Shown: positions 17,336-26,374 of the stretch, one piece after another
How positions within the stretch are numbered: the first letter of the stretch is position 1
How the letters are laid out: each line of letters begins with the position of its first letter
The notes under the pieces: generated by a model
What the model was told of the DNA's origin: nothing
What the model saw: the letters and a program-made list of their open reading frames with translations, nothing else
The model's database searches: none
Translations under genes and position numbers: made by a program
NCBI GenBank assembly: GCA_900470155.1
Contig: UBZT01000010.1
Span: 124,001-188,000 of the forward strand
Origin: Hyphomicrobiales bacterium
Lineage (GTDB): Bacteria; Pseudomonadota; Alphaproteobacteria; Rhizobiales; Rhizobiaceae
Reading direction: 5' to 3'
Length of the DNA stretch: 64,000 bases

Positions 17336-19878
17336 GCGGTTTTGCATCACGGGTGAAGATCGCCTTCCGCATCGCGCTTCGCGAATTGCGCGGCGGCCTC
17401 AAGGGCTTCTACATTTTCCTCGCCTGCATCGCGCTGGGAACCGGCGCCATCGCCGCCGTCAATTCCGTCTCGACCGCCATCACCGATGCGATTTCCTCGG
17501 AAGGCCGCACGCTGCTCGCCGGCGACATGCGTTTCGAACTCAACAACCGGGAGGCCAACGCCGAAGAACTGCGGTTCCTGCAGGGATTGGGCACCGTTTC
17601 ACTGACGACGGCGCTGCGCTCGATGGCGCGCCTGCCGGACGGTGCGGATCAGTCGCTGGTCGAACTCAAGGCCGTTGACGACGCCTATCCGCTCTATGGC
17701 CGTTTCACGGCCGAACCCGACCAACCCTTGTCAGAACTGCTTGCACAACGCGACGGTGCCTATGGCGCAGTCGTTGCACAATTGCTGCTCGACCGGATGA
17801 ACATGGCTGTCGGCGATGAGATCCTGGTTGGTAACGCCCGCTTCCGGATCAACGGCGTGATCGTCAATGAGCCGGATTCCATTTCCGATGGCTTCGGCTT
17901 TGCACCACGCTTCCTGACCAGCCGCACCGCGCTGCTGGCAAGCGGCCTGACAGAGACCGGCAGCCTCGTCGAACAAGCCTACAAGGTTCGCTTCAGCGAC
18001 CCTGCGCCCGATCCGGCAATGATACGGCAGCGCGCCCAGACGGAACTTCCCAATGCCGGCTGGTCGATCCGCAGCAGCGATCGTGCAGCACCGGCACTGA
18101 CGGAAAACATCGAGCGCTTCTCACAGTTCCTGACATTGGTCGGCCTCACGGCCCTGGTGGTCGGCGGCGTCGGCGTCGCCAATGCCGTGCGGGCCTTCCT
18201 CGATTCCAAACGGACCGTCATCGCCACGCTAAAATGCGTTGGCGCTCCGGCATCCGTGGTCGTGATGGTCTATCTGATCCAGATCACGCTGGTCGCCTCG
18301 GTCGGCATCCTGATCGGGCTGGCCCTTGGCGCCATTGCCCCACCGATCACGGCCAGCTATCTGGCCGGCATCCTGCCGATCTCAACGGAAGCGACGCTCT
18401 ATCCGCGCGCGCTACTGCTTGCTGCCCTCTTCGGCATCCTTGTAACGCTCGCCTTTGCCATCCTGCCGCTCGGCCACGCACGCAGGGTTCCGGCAACGGC
18501 CCTGTTCCGCGAACAGGGCTTCGAGACCCGTGGCCTGCCATCCTGGCCCTATCTTCTTGCGACCGCTCTGGCGCTGGCAGCGCTCGCAGCCCTTGCGATC
18601 TATTCCTCGGAAGAAAAGCGCATTGCGACGGTCTTCCTCATTGCCATGGCTGCAGGATTTGTCCTCTTGCGCCTGGTTGCCTATCTGATCGCAGTTGCAG
18701 CACGCCGCAGCCCGCGGATCCATTCGGCAGCGCTGCGTCTCGCCGTCGGCAACATCCACCGGCCGGGTGCGCTGACGCCGGCCGTAACGCTGTCGTTGGG
18801 ACTGGGCCTGAGCCTTTTGGTGGCGCTGGCGCTGATCGACGGCAACCTGCGCCGTGAACTGACCGGCAATCTGCCGGACCGTGCACCGAACTTCTTCTTT
18901 GTCGACATTCAAGGAAGTGAACTTGCCAGTTTCCGAAGCCTCGTCGAGCGTGAGGCCCCTGAAGGCAAACTGGTCGAAGTGCCGATGCTGCGAGGCCGTA
19001 TCCTGGCACTGAACGGCACGGATGTCGCCAAGATCAACGTGCCGCCGGAAGGCCGCTGGGTGTTGCGCGGCGATCGTGGCCTCACCTATGCCCGCAACGT
19101 ACCGGAAAACAGCAGCGTGACGGAAGGCACGTGGTGGCAGGACGGCTACGCCGGCGAACCGCTCGTCTCCTTCTCGGAACAGGAAGGCCGGGAGCTCGGT
19201 CTGAAGATCGGCGACACCGTGACCGTCAATGTGCTCGGCCGCAGCATCACCGCGAGGATCGCCAATTTCCGCAAGGTTCAGTGGGAAAGCCTGTCGATGA
19301 ACTTCGTCATGGTCTTTTCCCCCAATACATTCGCCGGCGCGCCGCATGCCTGGCTGGCAACCCTGATCGACGGCGAGGCGACGGCCGCCGAGGAAGCCAC
19401 GATCCTGCGTTCCGTCACGCAGGCCTTCCCGACGATCACCACCGTCAGGGTCAAGGATGCCCTGGAGGTGGTGGACCGCCTGGTTGGGCAACTTGCAACG
19501 GCGATCCGGGCAGCAGCAGCCTTGGCCCTGATTGCCTCGGTGCTCGTGCTGTCAGGCGCTCTTGCAGCCGGCAACCGCGCGCGAACGCATGATGCGGTCA
19601 TCCTGAAGACGCTGGGAGCCACACGCGCCATGCTGATCCGCGCCTTCACCTACGAATACATGCTGCTTGGTGCAGCGACCGCCCTGTTCGCTCTCATCGC
19701 CGGCGGCGGCATCGCCTGGTACGTGTTGAGCCAGATCATGAAGCTGCCGTCCAACTTCCTGCCCGATGTCGCTGTGATGACAATCCTGATTGCTCTTGTG
19801 GTCACCATCGGCATAGGTCTGGCCGGCACGTGGCGCATTCTCGGACAGAAAGCGGCTCCCGTTCTGCGTGAACTTTAA
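17332..19878 (+). CDS. ABC transporter permease, FtsX family (YbbP-like)
   Basis: An 848-residue permease with the topology of YbbP/YknZ-type proteins: one N-terminal helix (FYIFLACIALGTGAIAAVNSV), a large periplasmic region, and three helices near 265-390 with GGVGVANAVRAFLDSKR. Further hydrophobic segments lie near 410-475, a second extracytoplasmic domain occupies roughly 500-710, and three helices sit at the C-terminus (DAVILKTLGATRAMLIRAF loop). The duplicated FtsX domains match the YbbA-YbbP type. The substrate is unknown; lipid or peptide export is a guess. Coupled to the ATPase upstream. Confidence 0.9.
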   Translation: MSGFASRVKIAFRIALRELRGGLKGFYIFLACIALGTGAIAAVNSVSTAITDAISSEGRTLLAGDMRFELNNREANAEELRFLQGLGTVSLTTALRSMARLPDGADQSLVELKAVDDAYPLYGRFTAEPDQPLSELLAQRDGAYGAVVAQLLLDRMNMAVGDEILVGNARFRINGVIVNEPDSISDGFGFAPRFLTSRTALLASGLTETGSLVEQAYKVRFSDPAPDPAMIRQRAQTELPNAGWSIRSSDRAAPALTENIERFSQFLTLVGLTALVVGGVGVANAVRAFLDSKRTVIATLKCVGAPASVVVMVYLIQITLVASVGILIGLALGAIAPPITASYLAGILPISTEATLYPRALLLAALFGILVTLAFAILPLGHARRVPATALFREQGFETRGLPSWPYLLATALALAALAALAIYSSEEKRIATVFLIAMAAGFVLLRLVAYLIAVAARRSPRIHSAALRLAVGNIHRPGALTPAVTLSLGLGLSLLVALALIDGNLRRELTGNLPDRAPNFFFVDIQGSELASFRSLVEREAPEGKLVEVPMLRGRILALNGTDVAKINVPPEGRWVLRGDRGLTYARNVPENSSVTEGTWWQDGYAGEPLVSFSEQEGRELGLKIGDTVTVNVLGRSITARIANFRKVQWESLSMNFVMVFSPNTFAGAPHAWLATLIDGEATAAEEATILRSVTQAFPTITTVRVKDALEVVDRLVGQLATAIRAAAALALIASVLVLSGALAAGNRARTHDAVILKTLGATRAMLIRAFTYEYMLLGAATALFALIAGGGIAWYVLSQIMKLPSNFLPDVAVMTILIALVVTIGIGLAGTWRILGQKAAPVLREL

Positions 19879-19948
19879 GTCAGAAACAAAACTTCTGACA
19901 CTCTTGACGCACGGTCGGGCGGATTACCGCGATTTAAGCTTTCGGCTC

Positions 19949-19977
19949 TTGTCCAAGACCCGGGAACACCTCATATT
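19949..19977 (+). promoter_or_regulatory. candidate promoter for the Bax-inhibitor-1 gene
   Basis: TTGTCC (19949-19954) and CATATT (19972-19977) are 17 bases apart, about 84 bases upstream of the start. Visual match only. Confidence 0.35.
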
Positions 19978-20060
19978 GTTGTTACGCATGCTGAGCTCCG
20001 CAGCGGCGCCCGGACATTTAGTCCGCACCGTCATCCATCGGAGCTTGAAAGAGGAAACCA

Positions 20061-20789
20061 ATGTCTGAACTTCGCAACTATCAGAGCCGTGCGGGCCAGA
20101 CCCAGTCGGCGACGATGATCGACGAAGGTCTGCGCGCCTACATGCTCAAGGTTTACAACCTCATGGCGCTGGGCCTTGCCATCACCGGTATTGCCGCTTA
20201 CGCAACCTTCCAGATGGCCGTGTCCAGCCCGGCATTCGCCCAGGCGATCTATGGTTCGCCGCTGCGTTGGGTCGTGATCCTGGCACCCGTTGCCATGGTG
20301 TTTTTCCTGAGCTTCCGCATCCACAAGATGAGCGTCGCTTCTGCGCAGATGACCTTCTGGATCTATGCCGCCCTGATGGGCCTGTCGCTGTCGTCGATCT
20401 TCCTGATCTACACCGGTGCCAGCATCGTCCAGACCTTCTTCGTCACAGCCGCATCCTTCGGTGCCCTGTCGCTGTATGGCTACACCACCAAGCGTGACCT
20501 CTCGGCCATGGGCTCGTTCCTGATGATGGGTCTGTTTGGCTTGATCATCGCATCGCTCGTGAACATCTTCATGGCATCGTCGGCGCTCGACTTCGCCATC
20601 TCGGTGATCGGCGTACTGATCTTCGCCGGTTTGACCGCCTATGACACGCAGGCGATCAAGGCTGCTTATGCTGAATCCGATAGTCAGGAGACGGCTGGCC
20701 GCAACGCCATCATGGGCGCGCTCCGCCTCTATCTCGACTTCATCAATCTGTTCCTGTTCATGCTGCGCTTCCTCGGAAACCGCAACTGA
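20061..20789 (+). CDS. Bax inhibitor-1 (BI-1/YbhL) family membrane protein
   Basis: A 242-residue protein with seven hydrophobic segments. The family signatures are IDEGLRAYMLKVYNLMALGLAITG near the N-terminus and FAGLTAYDTQAIKAAY (the aspartate in the last helices), followed by RLYLDFINLFLFMLRFLG at the end. Eukaryotic relatives are calcium-leak or stress-related channels; bacterial roles are unclear. GAAAGAGGAAACCA gives a strong ribosome binding site. It is a single-gene unit with a terminator behind it. Confidence 0.95.
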   Translation: MSELRNYQSRAGQTQSATMIDEGLRAYMLKVYNLMALGLAITGIAAYATFQMAVSSPAFAQAIYGSPLRWVVILAPVAMVFFLSFRIHKMSVASAQMTFWIYAALMGLSLSSIFLIYTGASIVQTFFVTAASFGALSLYGYTTKRDLSAMGSFLMMGLFGLIIASLVNIFMASSALDFAISVIGVLIFAGLTAYDTQAIKAAYAESDSQETAGRNAIMGALRLYLDFINLFLFMLRFLGNRN

Positions 20790-20824
20790 CCAGTACCGAC
20801 TTCGGCTCTGCCTATAGTCATGGA

Positions 20825-20849
20825 AACCCCTGCTTCGGCGGGGGTTTTT
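20825..20849 (+). terminator. terminator of the Bax-inhibitor-1 gene
   Basis: AACCCCTGC pairs with GCGGGGGTT around a TTCG loop, then a run of T. It starts 36 bases after the stop. Confidence 0.85.
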
Positions 20850-20886
20850 TATTGCCTGATCCGCCAGTCTCTGCAAACGGCAGACA

Positions 20887-20921
20887 CAAAAAAGCCTCCG
20901 GTTCGCACCGGAGGCTTTTTA
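20887..20921. terminator. terminator of carD
   Basis: Symmetric hairpin: an A-run, GCCTCCGGT, the loop TCGC, ACCGGAGGC, then a T-run. It lies 25 bases beyond the carD stop on the minus strand and is likely active on both strands. Confidence 0.85.
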
Positions 20922-20945
20922 GAGGTGACCCATGAGAGGATCGGC

Positions 20946-21518
20946 TTATGCCGCTTCTTCTTCCTGGGTATCTTCTTCTTCGATCGTCTTGCCACGCTTC
21001 GGGCCCTTGGCAAGATTGACCTCGACCAGACGCACGGCCTCGGTTTCGGACATCTTGTTCACGGCGGCGATTTCCCGCGCCATGCGGTCGAGAGCAGCTT
21101 CATAGAGCTGCCGCTCCGAATAAGACTGCTCCGGCTGGTTCTCGGCGCGGTAGAGGTCGCGGACGACCTCTGCAATCGAGATCAGGTCGCCGGAATTGAT
21201 CTTGGCATCATATTCCTGAGCCCGACGCGACCACATGGTGCGCTTGACGCGAGCCTTGCCCTGTACAACCTTGAGAGCGCGCTCGACAAAGTCGGTTTCG
21301 GACAGCTTGCGCATACCGATGCTCACGGCCTTGGCAACCGGAACCTTCAAGCGCATCTTGTCCTTTTCGAAATCGATAACAAAAAGCTCAAGCTTCATGC
21401 CGGCCACTTCTTGCTCTTCGATAGCGGTGATGGTACCGACGCCATGTGCCGGGTAGACAATCGACTCGCCGGTCTTGAAACCGTGGCGTGCCGAGGATTT
21501 TTTCTGCTGGGTCGTCAT
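20946..21518 (-). CDS. CarD family transcriptional regulator
   Basis: A 190-residue protein with the N-terminal CarD/TRCF RNA polymerase-interacting domain (GESIVYPAHGVGTITAIEEQ, about 17-36), then a helical DNA-binding half (WSRRAQEYDAKINSGDLISIAEVVRDLYR). CarD binds the beta subunit and stabilises open promoter complexes. The acidic tail (TIEEEDTQEEEAA) is typical of alphaproteobacterial members. The start at 21518 gives MTTQQKKSSARHGF; the longer open frame has no binding site. It follows fdxA on the same strand with a 392-base gap. Confidence 0.93.
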   Translation of the reverse strand: MTTQQKKSSARHGFKTGESIVYPAHGVGTITAIEEQEVAGMKLELFVIDFEKDKMRLKVPVAKAVSIGMRKLSETDFVERALKVVQGKARVKRTMWSRRAQEYDAKINSGDLISIAEVVRDLYRAENQPEQSYSERQLYEAALDRMAREIAAVNKMSETEAVRLVEVNLAKGPKRGKTIEEEDTQEEEAA

Positions 21519-21910
21519 TCGATTCAAAAACTCCCTGTTTTGCTCCCGGCATAATGCCGGCGCCGGGTCGGTCAGGCCCGGATGAGATGGAAGAAACCGC
21601 CAGGTTATTCCATCCTGATCCAATACGTCACAAAACAAACATCCCCCTCGTCGCGACAGAGACACGACACGCAAATGTCGTTTATGTCACGGAGACCGCG
21701 GTCGATGGTGAAGTTGCTTTCGTGATGTTTCTGGGCACAACTATGCCGCAAAGTGGAACAGTTTTAAGAGGCTATCACAAAAAGACGAGGAAATCAATAT
21801 TTTACTGTCGACCGTCACAATCATGGCGAACTTGGCGCCTGATGGGACGCCAATAAGCCAAAAAACTGTGCAACGGGCAATTTGCCAAATAGGCAACTCC
21901 GGCCGAAAGC
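21519..21910. other. intergenic stretch between carD and fdxA
   Basis: This 392-base stretch holds no gene I can support. It should contain the carD promoter and leader on the minus strand and the fdxA 3' end. The part near 21700-21880 is more AT-rich than its surroundings. I saw no convincing hairpin with a T-run and no clear promoter hexamers. Confidence 0.5.
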
Positions 21911-22249
21911 TCAATCACCGGAACCCGGTTCCTCAGAGAAGTATTTCTCGAATTTGCCAGCGACGCCATCCATTTCTTTGGCTTCCGGCATCGGCTCTTT
22001 CTTGACCGTGATATTCGGCCAGATCTTCGCATAATCCGTATTGATCTTGAGCCACTTATCGAGACCCGGCTCCGTATCCGGCTTTATAGCCTCAGCCGGA
22101 CATTCCGGTTCGCAAACACCACAGTCGATGCATTCATCCGGATGGATGACGAGGAAGTTCTCGCCTTCATAGAAACAATCGACCGGGCAGACCTCGACAC
22201 AATCGGTGTATTTGCAGCGAATGCAATTGTCTGTGACGATATAGGTCAT
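21911..22249 (-). CDS. fdxA: 7Fe ferredoxin FdxA
   Basis: A 112-residue ferredoxin. The cysteine pattern [18 protein letters not shown] then [12 protein letters not shown] carries ligands for one 3Fe-4S and one 4Fe-4S cluster, followed by the long C-terminal extension typical of FdxA ([16 protein letters not shown]). It is a soluble low-potential electron carrier. The start MTYIVTDNC at 22249 is the standard family N-terminus. Its place between carD and the S4/helicase genes is a conserved alphaproteobacterial gene order. Confidence 0.96.
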   Translation of the reverse strand: MTYIVTDNCIRCKYTDCVEVCPVDCFYEGENFLVIHPDECIDCGVCEPECPAEAIKPDTEPGLDKWLKINTDYAKIWPNITVKKEPMPEAKEMDGVAGKFEKYFSEEPGSGD

Positions 22250-22439
22250 GCGGCACTCCAGAATGGCGTTAGGCACGGGTGGGAAACGACTGCATTGTTG
22301 CATTCCGGGCCATTTGCCCAGAGGTAACAGCTGTGTCCCCATCGGTAAGGTCTATTGGACAGCGTTGTGAGCTACTGTGTTCTCAAGCTCAAGGCAAGGA
22401 TTATCAATTTGCTATTTAGCCGCAACGGCCACAAATTTT

Positions 22440-22853
22440 CTAATCATCGCCCCAGTCCGGCCCGGAGCGCAAATCTTCGATCGCCCGACGATCTCTTTTG
22501 GTCGGCCGACCGGCGCCGGGTGCGCGCACGGCCTGTTCCATCGGTGAGAAGGCGTCTCTTTTCTGCGGCGGTGGCGAAACGTCCTCATAGAGATGACGGG
22601 CCTCCTCGTAGGGACCACGCCTTTCGCCTGGCAAACGCACCACCAGGATCAGCTGCCGCTCTCCCACGTTGATCTCCAGCCGATCACCAGGCTTGATCTG
22701 ATAGCTGGGTTGCCGCACGGGCTGGCCATTGACGCGCACATGCCCGCTCGCCACACGCGCCTGGGCAAGGCTGCGTGATTTTGTCACACGGGCGAAGAAC
22801 AGCCACTTGTCGATGCGCTGACGCGAACCGGTGTGTGACTGTTCTTCGTCCAT
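22440..22853 (-). CDS. S4-domain RNA-binding protein (Hsp15/HslR-like)
   Basis: A 137-residue protein with an N-terminal S4 domain: QRIDKWLFFARVTKSRSLAQ, then RVNGQPVRQPSYQIKPGDRLEI (about 12-62). HslR binds stalled 50S subunits that carry nascent chains. The C-terminal part is basic and poorly ordered (PTKRDRRAIEDLR). Only one base separates its ATG from the helicase stop, with GAAG inside the helicase 3' end as binding site, so translation is coupled. The pair probably serves RNA handling. Confidence 0.88.
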   Translation of the reverse strand: MDEEQSHTGSRQRIDKWLFFARVTKSRSLAQARVASGHVRVNGQPVRQPSYQIKPGDRLEINVGERQLILVVRLPGERRGPYEEARHLYEDVSPPPQKRDAFSPMEQAVRAPGAGRPTKRDRRAIEDLRSGPDWGDD

Positions 22854-22854
22854 C

Positions 22855-25800
22855 TTACTTCTTCATCTGTTCCTTAAGGGCAGCGAGTTTGGCAAACGGC
22901 GAATCCGGATCCAGCGGCTTCTCCTTGCGGGGCGGCTTTGCCTCGAAACGAGCCGGTTGCGACTTGTTGTTGTCGCGCTCCGGACGCGGACCGCGATCCT
23001 TGCGATCCTGACGTTCGCCGCGCTCCTGGCGATCGCCCTTGCCCGTGTTGCTGGCGTTGCCGCGATTGGTGTTGTCACGCGACTTTGCGCCCGCACCCTG
23101 TTCGGTACGGCCACCATCGCGGCGCCGATCGTCGCGACGGCCTTCGGTCTTGCCTTCGCCGGCTGGTGCCGTGCGCTGGCCGCCTTGCGGGCGACGATCT
23201 CCAGCCGGTCTAGCACCGCGCTGATTGTCGCTGCGACCACCCGGACGCCAGAGCAGGACTGGCTTGGGCTCGGCAGGCGCCACATCGGCATCCACAATCG
23301 CAGGCTCGCCGTTGATAGCCTCAATCGTCTCTACTGGTGCTTCGGCAGCGTCAGCGGACGTCTCGCCAGCGGGTGTTTCGCTGGCGACTTCCTGGACTGC
23401 AGGTGTCTCGACAGCCTGTGTTTCCGCAGTCGGCGCTTCTGCAGCAGTGTGATCAGCGTCGTCAACGCTATCGCCTTCATTCTTTTCGCTGGCAGCTTCA
23501 GACGCGGCTGGGCCACCAGAGGTCTGGGCGGCAAGGAAAACGGCTGCGTCTTCGGCCGATACGCTGTCGGCGCGATAGCCGAGACCCTTCAGGATCTCTT
23601 CCATATCGTCCGGCGTCGCGCCCAGAATCGACAGCATGGCTGTCGTCGTGGTGAAGCGGCGACCGTCATAAGCGCCGTCCGGACGCGCCGGCGAACCGGG
23701 CTTCCACTGCAGCAGCGGACGGATCAGGTCGGCCAGACGCTCTAGGATGTCGATGCGCACGGCACGCTTGCCGAGAAACCGGAAACCGGCGAGCTTGTAG
23801 AACATCCGCTCGAAAGTCGGGTCGGTGACAACCGACGTACGGCCGGCGGCCAGAACTGGGATCAGATCACCGTAGCCCGCCTTGTCGAGACCATCGTGCT
23901 TCAAAGCCCAGAGCAGCGAGATCAACTCGGCCGGGGCAGGCTTCAGCAAAGCCGGCATGAAGATGTGATAGGCGCCGAAACGCACGCCGTAGCGGCGCAT
24001 CGAAGCGCGGCCGTCCTGATCGAGCGACTTGACGTCGTCGGACACGTCACGACGGAACAGCACACCCAGATTTTCAACCAGCTGGAAGGCAAGCCCCTTG
24101 GCCAGGCCCTGAAGATCCTCTGCACGCGACAGATCGTCGAGCGGCTTCAGGATCGTCGAGATATGATGATTGACGAAGCGTTCGATACGGGCGGCAACAT
24201 GATCGCGTGCATTGCCGGTCAACTGCTCGTCAGCCAGCAGGATCACCCGCGGGTGCAGGATATGATCGCTTCCGGACAGCTTCGCCACCGGATCACCGAC
24301 CCAACGTACCAGTCCATCCGATCCGATCGCCAGATCATTGTTGCCGGAGGCATGAAGCCGCGCAGCACGCGCTTCGAATTCCAGCGCCATCGCCCGGTGG
24401 GCGGCCGCCTGGATTGCCTTCGCATCCGGACCTTCGGCACCGGAAATCGGCGTGAACCGGAAACCGGAGAGTTGTCCCATGGCATGCCCTTCTACAAAGA
24501 CATCACCGTTCACACTGATTTCAGCTTCCAACATTGCATTCTCTCTCAAGCGCTTCATGAGCACAGATGTCCTGCGATCAACAAAGCGTTTCGTCAACCG
24601 TTCATGTAGCGCATCGGACAATCGGTCTTCGATTTCCCGCGTCTTTTCTTGCCAGTGTGTCGGATCGGCAAGCCAACCCGGCCGGTTCGACACATAAGTC
24701 CAAGTTCTGATCTGCGCGATTCGCGCGGATAGTGTATCGATTTCCCCGTCTGTCCGATCGGCCCTGCGGACCTGCTCGGCGAGAAAATCTTCGTTTACCG
24801 CACCCTGACGAACCAGATCGAAAAACAGGCTCTGAATCAAGTCAGCATGCTGTGCGGGCGTAATGCGCCGATAATCGGGCAGCGCGCAGGCCTCCCACAA
24901 TTTCTCGACCCGGTCGGGCCGATTGGCAAGATCGATCACTTCTGGATATCGTGCCAGATATTCGAGCGCCTGCTGATCGATGGCCGGCAAGGCCCTTGTC
25001 AATCCTGCAATCTTCGGCGCGTCATCCAGGCTGCGCCGCAACGCCGCTACCGAAGAATAATCGAAATGCGCAGTTCGCCATTGCAGGACCTTGACCGGGT
25101 CGAACTGATGCGCCTCCAACCGTTCGACCAACTCGTCGTCGAAGGGATCGACCCGCCCGGTCACGCCAAAGGTTCCATCCTTCAGATGCCGACCGGCGCG
25201 ACCGGCGATCTGCCCAAGCTCGCCAGCATTCAGATTGCGGAACTGGAAACCGTCGAATTTTCGATCCTGGGCGAAAGCCACATGGTCGACATCAAGGTTG
25301 AGGCCCATGCCGATGGCGTCGGTTGCAACGAGATATTCGACATCACCTTCCTGGTAGAGCCCAACCTGGGCGTTGCGGGTGCGCGGGCTCAGTGCGCCGA
25401 GTACGACGGCAGCACCGCCCCGTTGACGGCGGATCAACTCGGCAATGGCATAAACCTCATCGGCCGAGAAGGCGACAATCGCCGTGCGCTGTGGCAACCG
25501 GGTGATCTTCTTCTGTCCGGCATAAAAAAGCTGCGACAGGCGCGGCCGCTCGACGATGGTAATGCCGGGCAGAAGCTGAATAAGGATCGATTTCATCGTT
25601 GCCGAACCAAGCAGCAGCGTCTCGTCCCGTCCGCGCAAATGCAACAGCCGATCGGTAAAGATATGCCCGCGCTCGAGATCACCGGCGAGCTGAATTTCGT
25701 CGATCGCCACAAAAGACGCTTTGGTCTCGCGCGGCATCGCCTCGACAGTGCAAACCGAGAAGCGCGCATTCGGCGGCGAGATCTTTTCCTCGCCGGTCAC

Positions 25801-25983
25801 CAACGCGACATTCTGCACGCCAACGCGCTCAACGACACGAGTATACACCTCGCGGGCAAGCAGTCGTAACGGCAGTCCGATGATCCCGGACCCATGCGCA
25901 ACCATGCGCTCGATGGCGAAATGGGTCTTGCCCGTATTCGTTGGCCCCAGCACGGCTGTCACGCTGCGGCCACTCAGGATCAT
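22855..25983 (-). CDS. SUV3-like superfamily 2 RNA helicase with disordered tail
   Basis: A protein of 1042 residues. The helicase core has Walker A GPTNTGKTH near the start, the DEAD-box variant DEIQ in FVAIDEIQLAGD, and motif VI QIAGRAGRHL. Domain order (helicase about 1-320, all-helical region to 770) matches SUV3/MgpS-like proteins. After about 800 comes an acidic Ala/Glu/Thr stretch, then an Arg/Gly/Asp-rich tail (RRDDRRRDGGR type) likely to bind RNA. The ATG at 25983 is used; a TTG five codons upstream follows GGAGCGG and is an alternative start. Confidence 0.88.
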   Translation of the reverse strand: MILSGRSVTAVLGPTNTGKTHFAIERMVAHGSGIIGLPLRLLAREVYTRVVERVGVQNVALVTGEEKISPPNARFSVCTVEAMPRETKASFVAIDEIQLAGDLERGHIFTDRLLHLRGRDETLLLGSATMKSILIQLLPGITIVERPRLSQLFYAGQKKITRLPQRTAIVAFSADEVYAIAELIRRQRGGAAVVLGALSPRTRNAQVGLYQEGDVEYLVATDAIGMGLNLDVDHVAFAQDRKFDGFQFRNLNAGELGQIAGRAGRHLKDGTFGVTGRVDPFDDELVERLEAHQFDPVKVLQWRTAHFDYSSVAALRRSLDDAPKIAGLTRALPAIDQQALEYLARYPEVIDLANRPDRVEKLWEACALPDYRRITPAQHADLIQSLFFDLVRQGAVNEDFLAEQVRRADRTDGEIDTLSARIAQIRTWTYVSNRPGWLADPTHWQEKTREIEDRLSDALHERLTKRFVDRRTSVLMKRLRENAMLEAEISVNGDVFVEGHAMGQLSGFRFTPISGAEGPDAKAIQAAAHRAMALEFEARAARLHASGNNDLAIGSDGLVRWVGDPVAKLSGSDHILHPRVILLADEQLTGNARDHVAARIERFVNHHISTILKPLDDLSRAEDLQGLAKGLAFQLVENLGVLFRRDVSDDVKSLDQDGRASMRRYGVRFGAYHIFMPALLKPAPAELISLLWALKHDGLDKAGYGDLIPVLAAGRTSVVTDPTFERMFYKLAGFRFLGKRAVRIDILERLADLIRPLLQWKPGSPARPDGAYDGRRFTTTTAMLSILGATPDDMEEILKGLGYRADSVSAEDAAVFLAAQTSGGPAASEAASEKNEGDSVDDADHTAAEAPTAETQAVETPAVQEVASETPAGETSADAAEAPVETIEAINGEPAIVDADVAPAEPKPVLLWRPGGRSDNQRGARPAGDRRPQGGQRTAPAGEGKTEGRRDDRRRDGGRTEQGAGAKSRDNTNRGNASNTGKGDRQERGERQDRKDRGPRPERDNNKSQPARFEAKPPRKEKPLDPDSPFAKLAALKEQMKK

Positions 25984-26173
25984 GGGTTGGGTATTCAAAG
26001 ACCGCTCCAGTTCACAGGGCCGCCGTACCAAAGGGGGGTGGCGACCCTGGGCAACAAATGGCGATGAAGTGCACCAAAGGCAAGCCGCTTGTCGCCCCAG
26101 CCGGGAAAAAGGCCGCAAGCCCTTGATCAGAATCATCTTTTTGCGCGCGAATTAGCCGACGGAACAGTATGCG

Positions 26174-26236
26174 AACGAATCAGAGACGAATCACAGACTC
26201 CGGCGAATTCCGGATTTGTTCACGGCTACATCTTGG
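26174..26236 (+). repeat. intergenic repeat, copy 1, with three clustered GANTC sites
   Basis: Copy 1 of a motif repeated at 27898-27962. It contains ACGAATC twice with starts 11 bp apart (26175 and 26186), a third GANTC site as GACTC (26196-26200), a 16-base variable block, then TTTGTTCAC (26215-26223). By hand alignment about 46 of 63 positions match copy 2, and the spacing is identical up to TTTGTTCAC. Both copies point rightward. Confidence 0.6.
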
Positions 26237-26325
26237 ACCAAGCTCGTTCTTGACCACCATATGCTGAATCGCCAAAAACCAGAATATAGCCATTCGATCG
26301 TCTGGATTTGAACTGTTCCGTGCAT

Positions 26326-26351
26326 GGAACCTCGGCTTTGATCACCGCGTT
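26326..26351 (+). promoter_or_regulatory. EcfG (general stress response sigma) promoter of the hydrolase gene
   Basis: GGAAC (26326-26330), 17 bases, CGTT (26348-26351). This is the consensus recognised by EcfG/RpoE2 in alphaproteobacteria. It lies 24 bases before the hydrolase start, so the leader is short. Confidence 0.65.
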
Positions 26352-26374
26352 GTGGTAGCCGAGGTATCACTGAG

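Larger units (their letters stand above)
25984..26374. other. divergent intergenic region between the helicase and hydrolase genes
   Basis: This 391-base region has no supported gene. It holds the helicase promoter (not identified), copy 1 of a repeated ~63-base motif at 26174-26236, and an EcfG-type promoter at 26326-26351 for the hydrolase. A short inverted pair GTTCC (26315-26319) and GGAAC (26326-26330) overlaps that promoter's -35. Confidence 0.6.

Noticed and set aside
21755-21785. GGAAC followed by an AT-rich stretch in the carD-fdxA gap as a promoter.
   Set aside because: The -10 match is absent and the orientation points into the 3' end of fdxA.
26161-26186. GGAAC at 26161 as an EcfG-type promoter just before repeat copy 1.
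   Set aside because: No CGTT at the right distance; the better element is at 26326.
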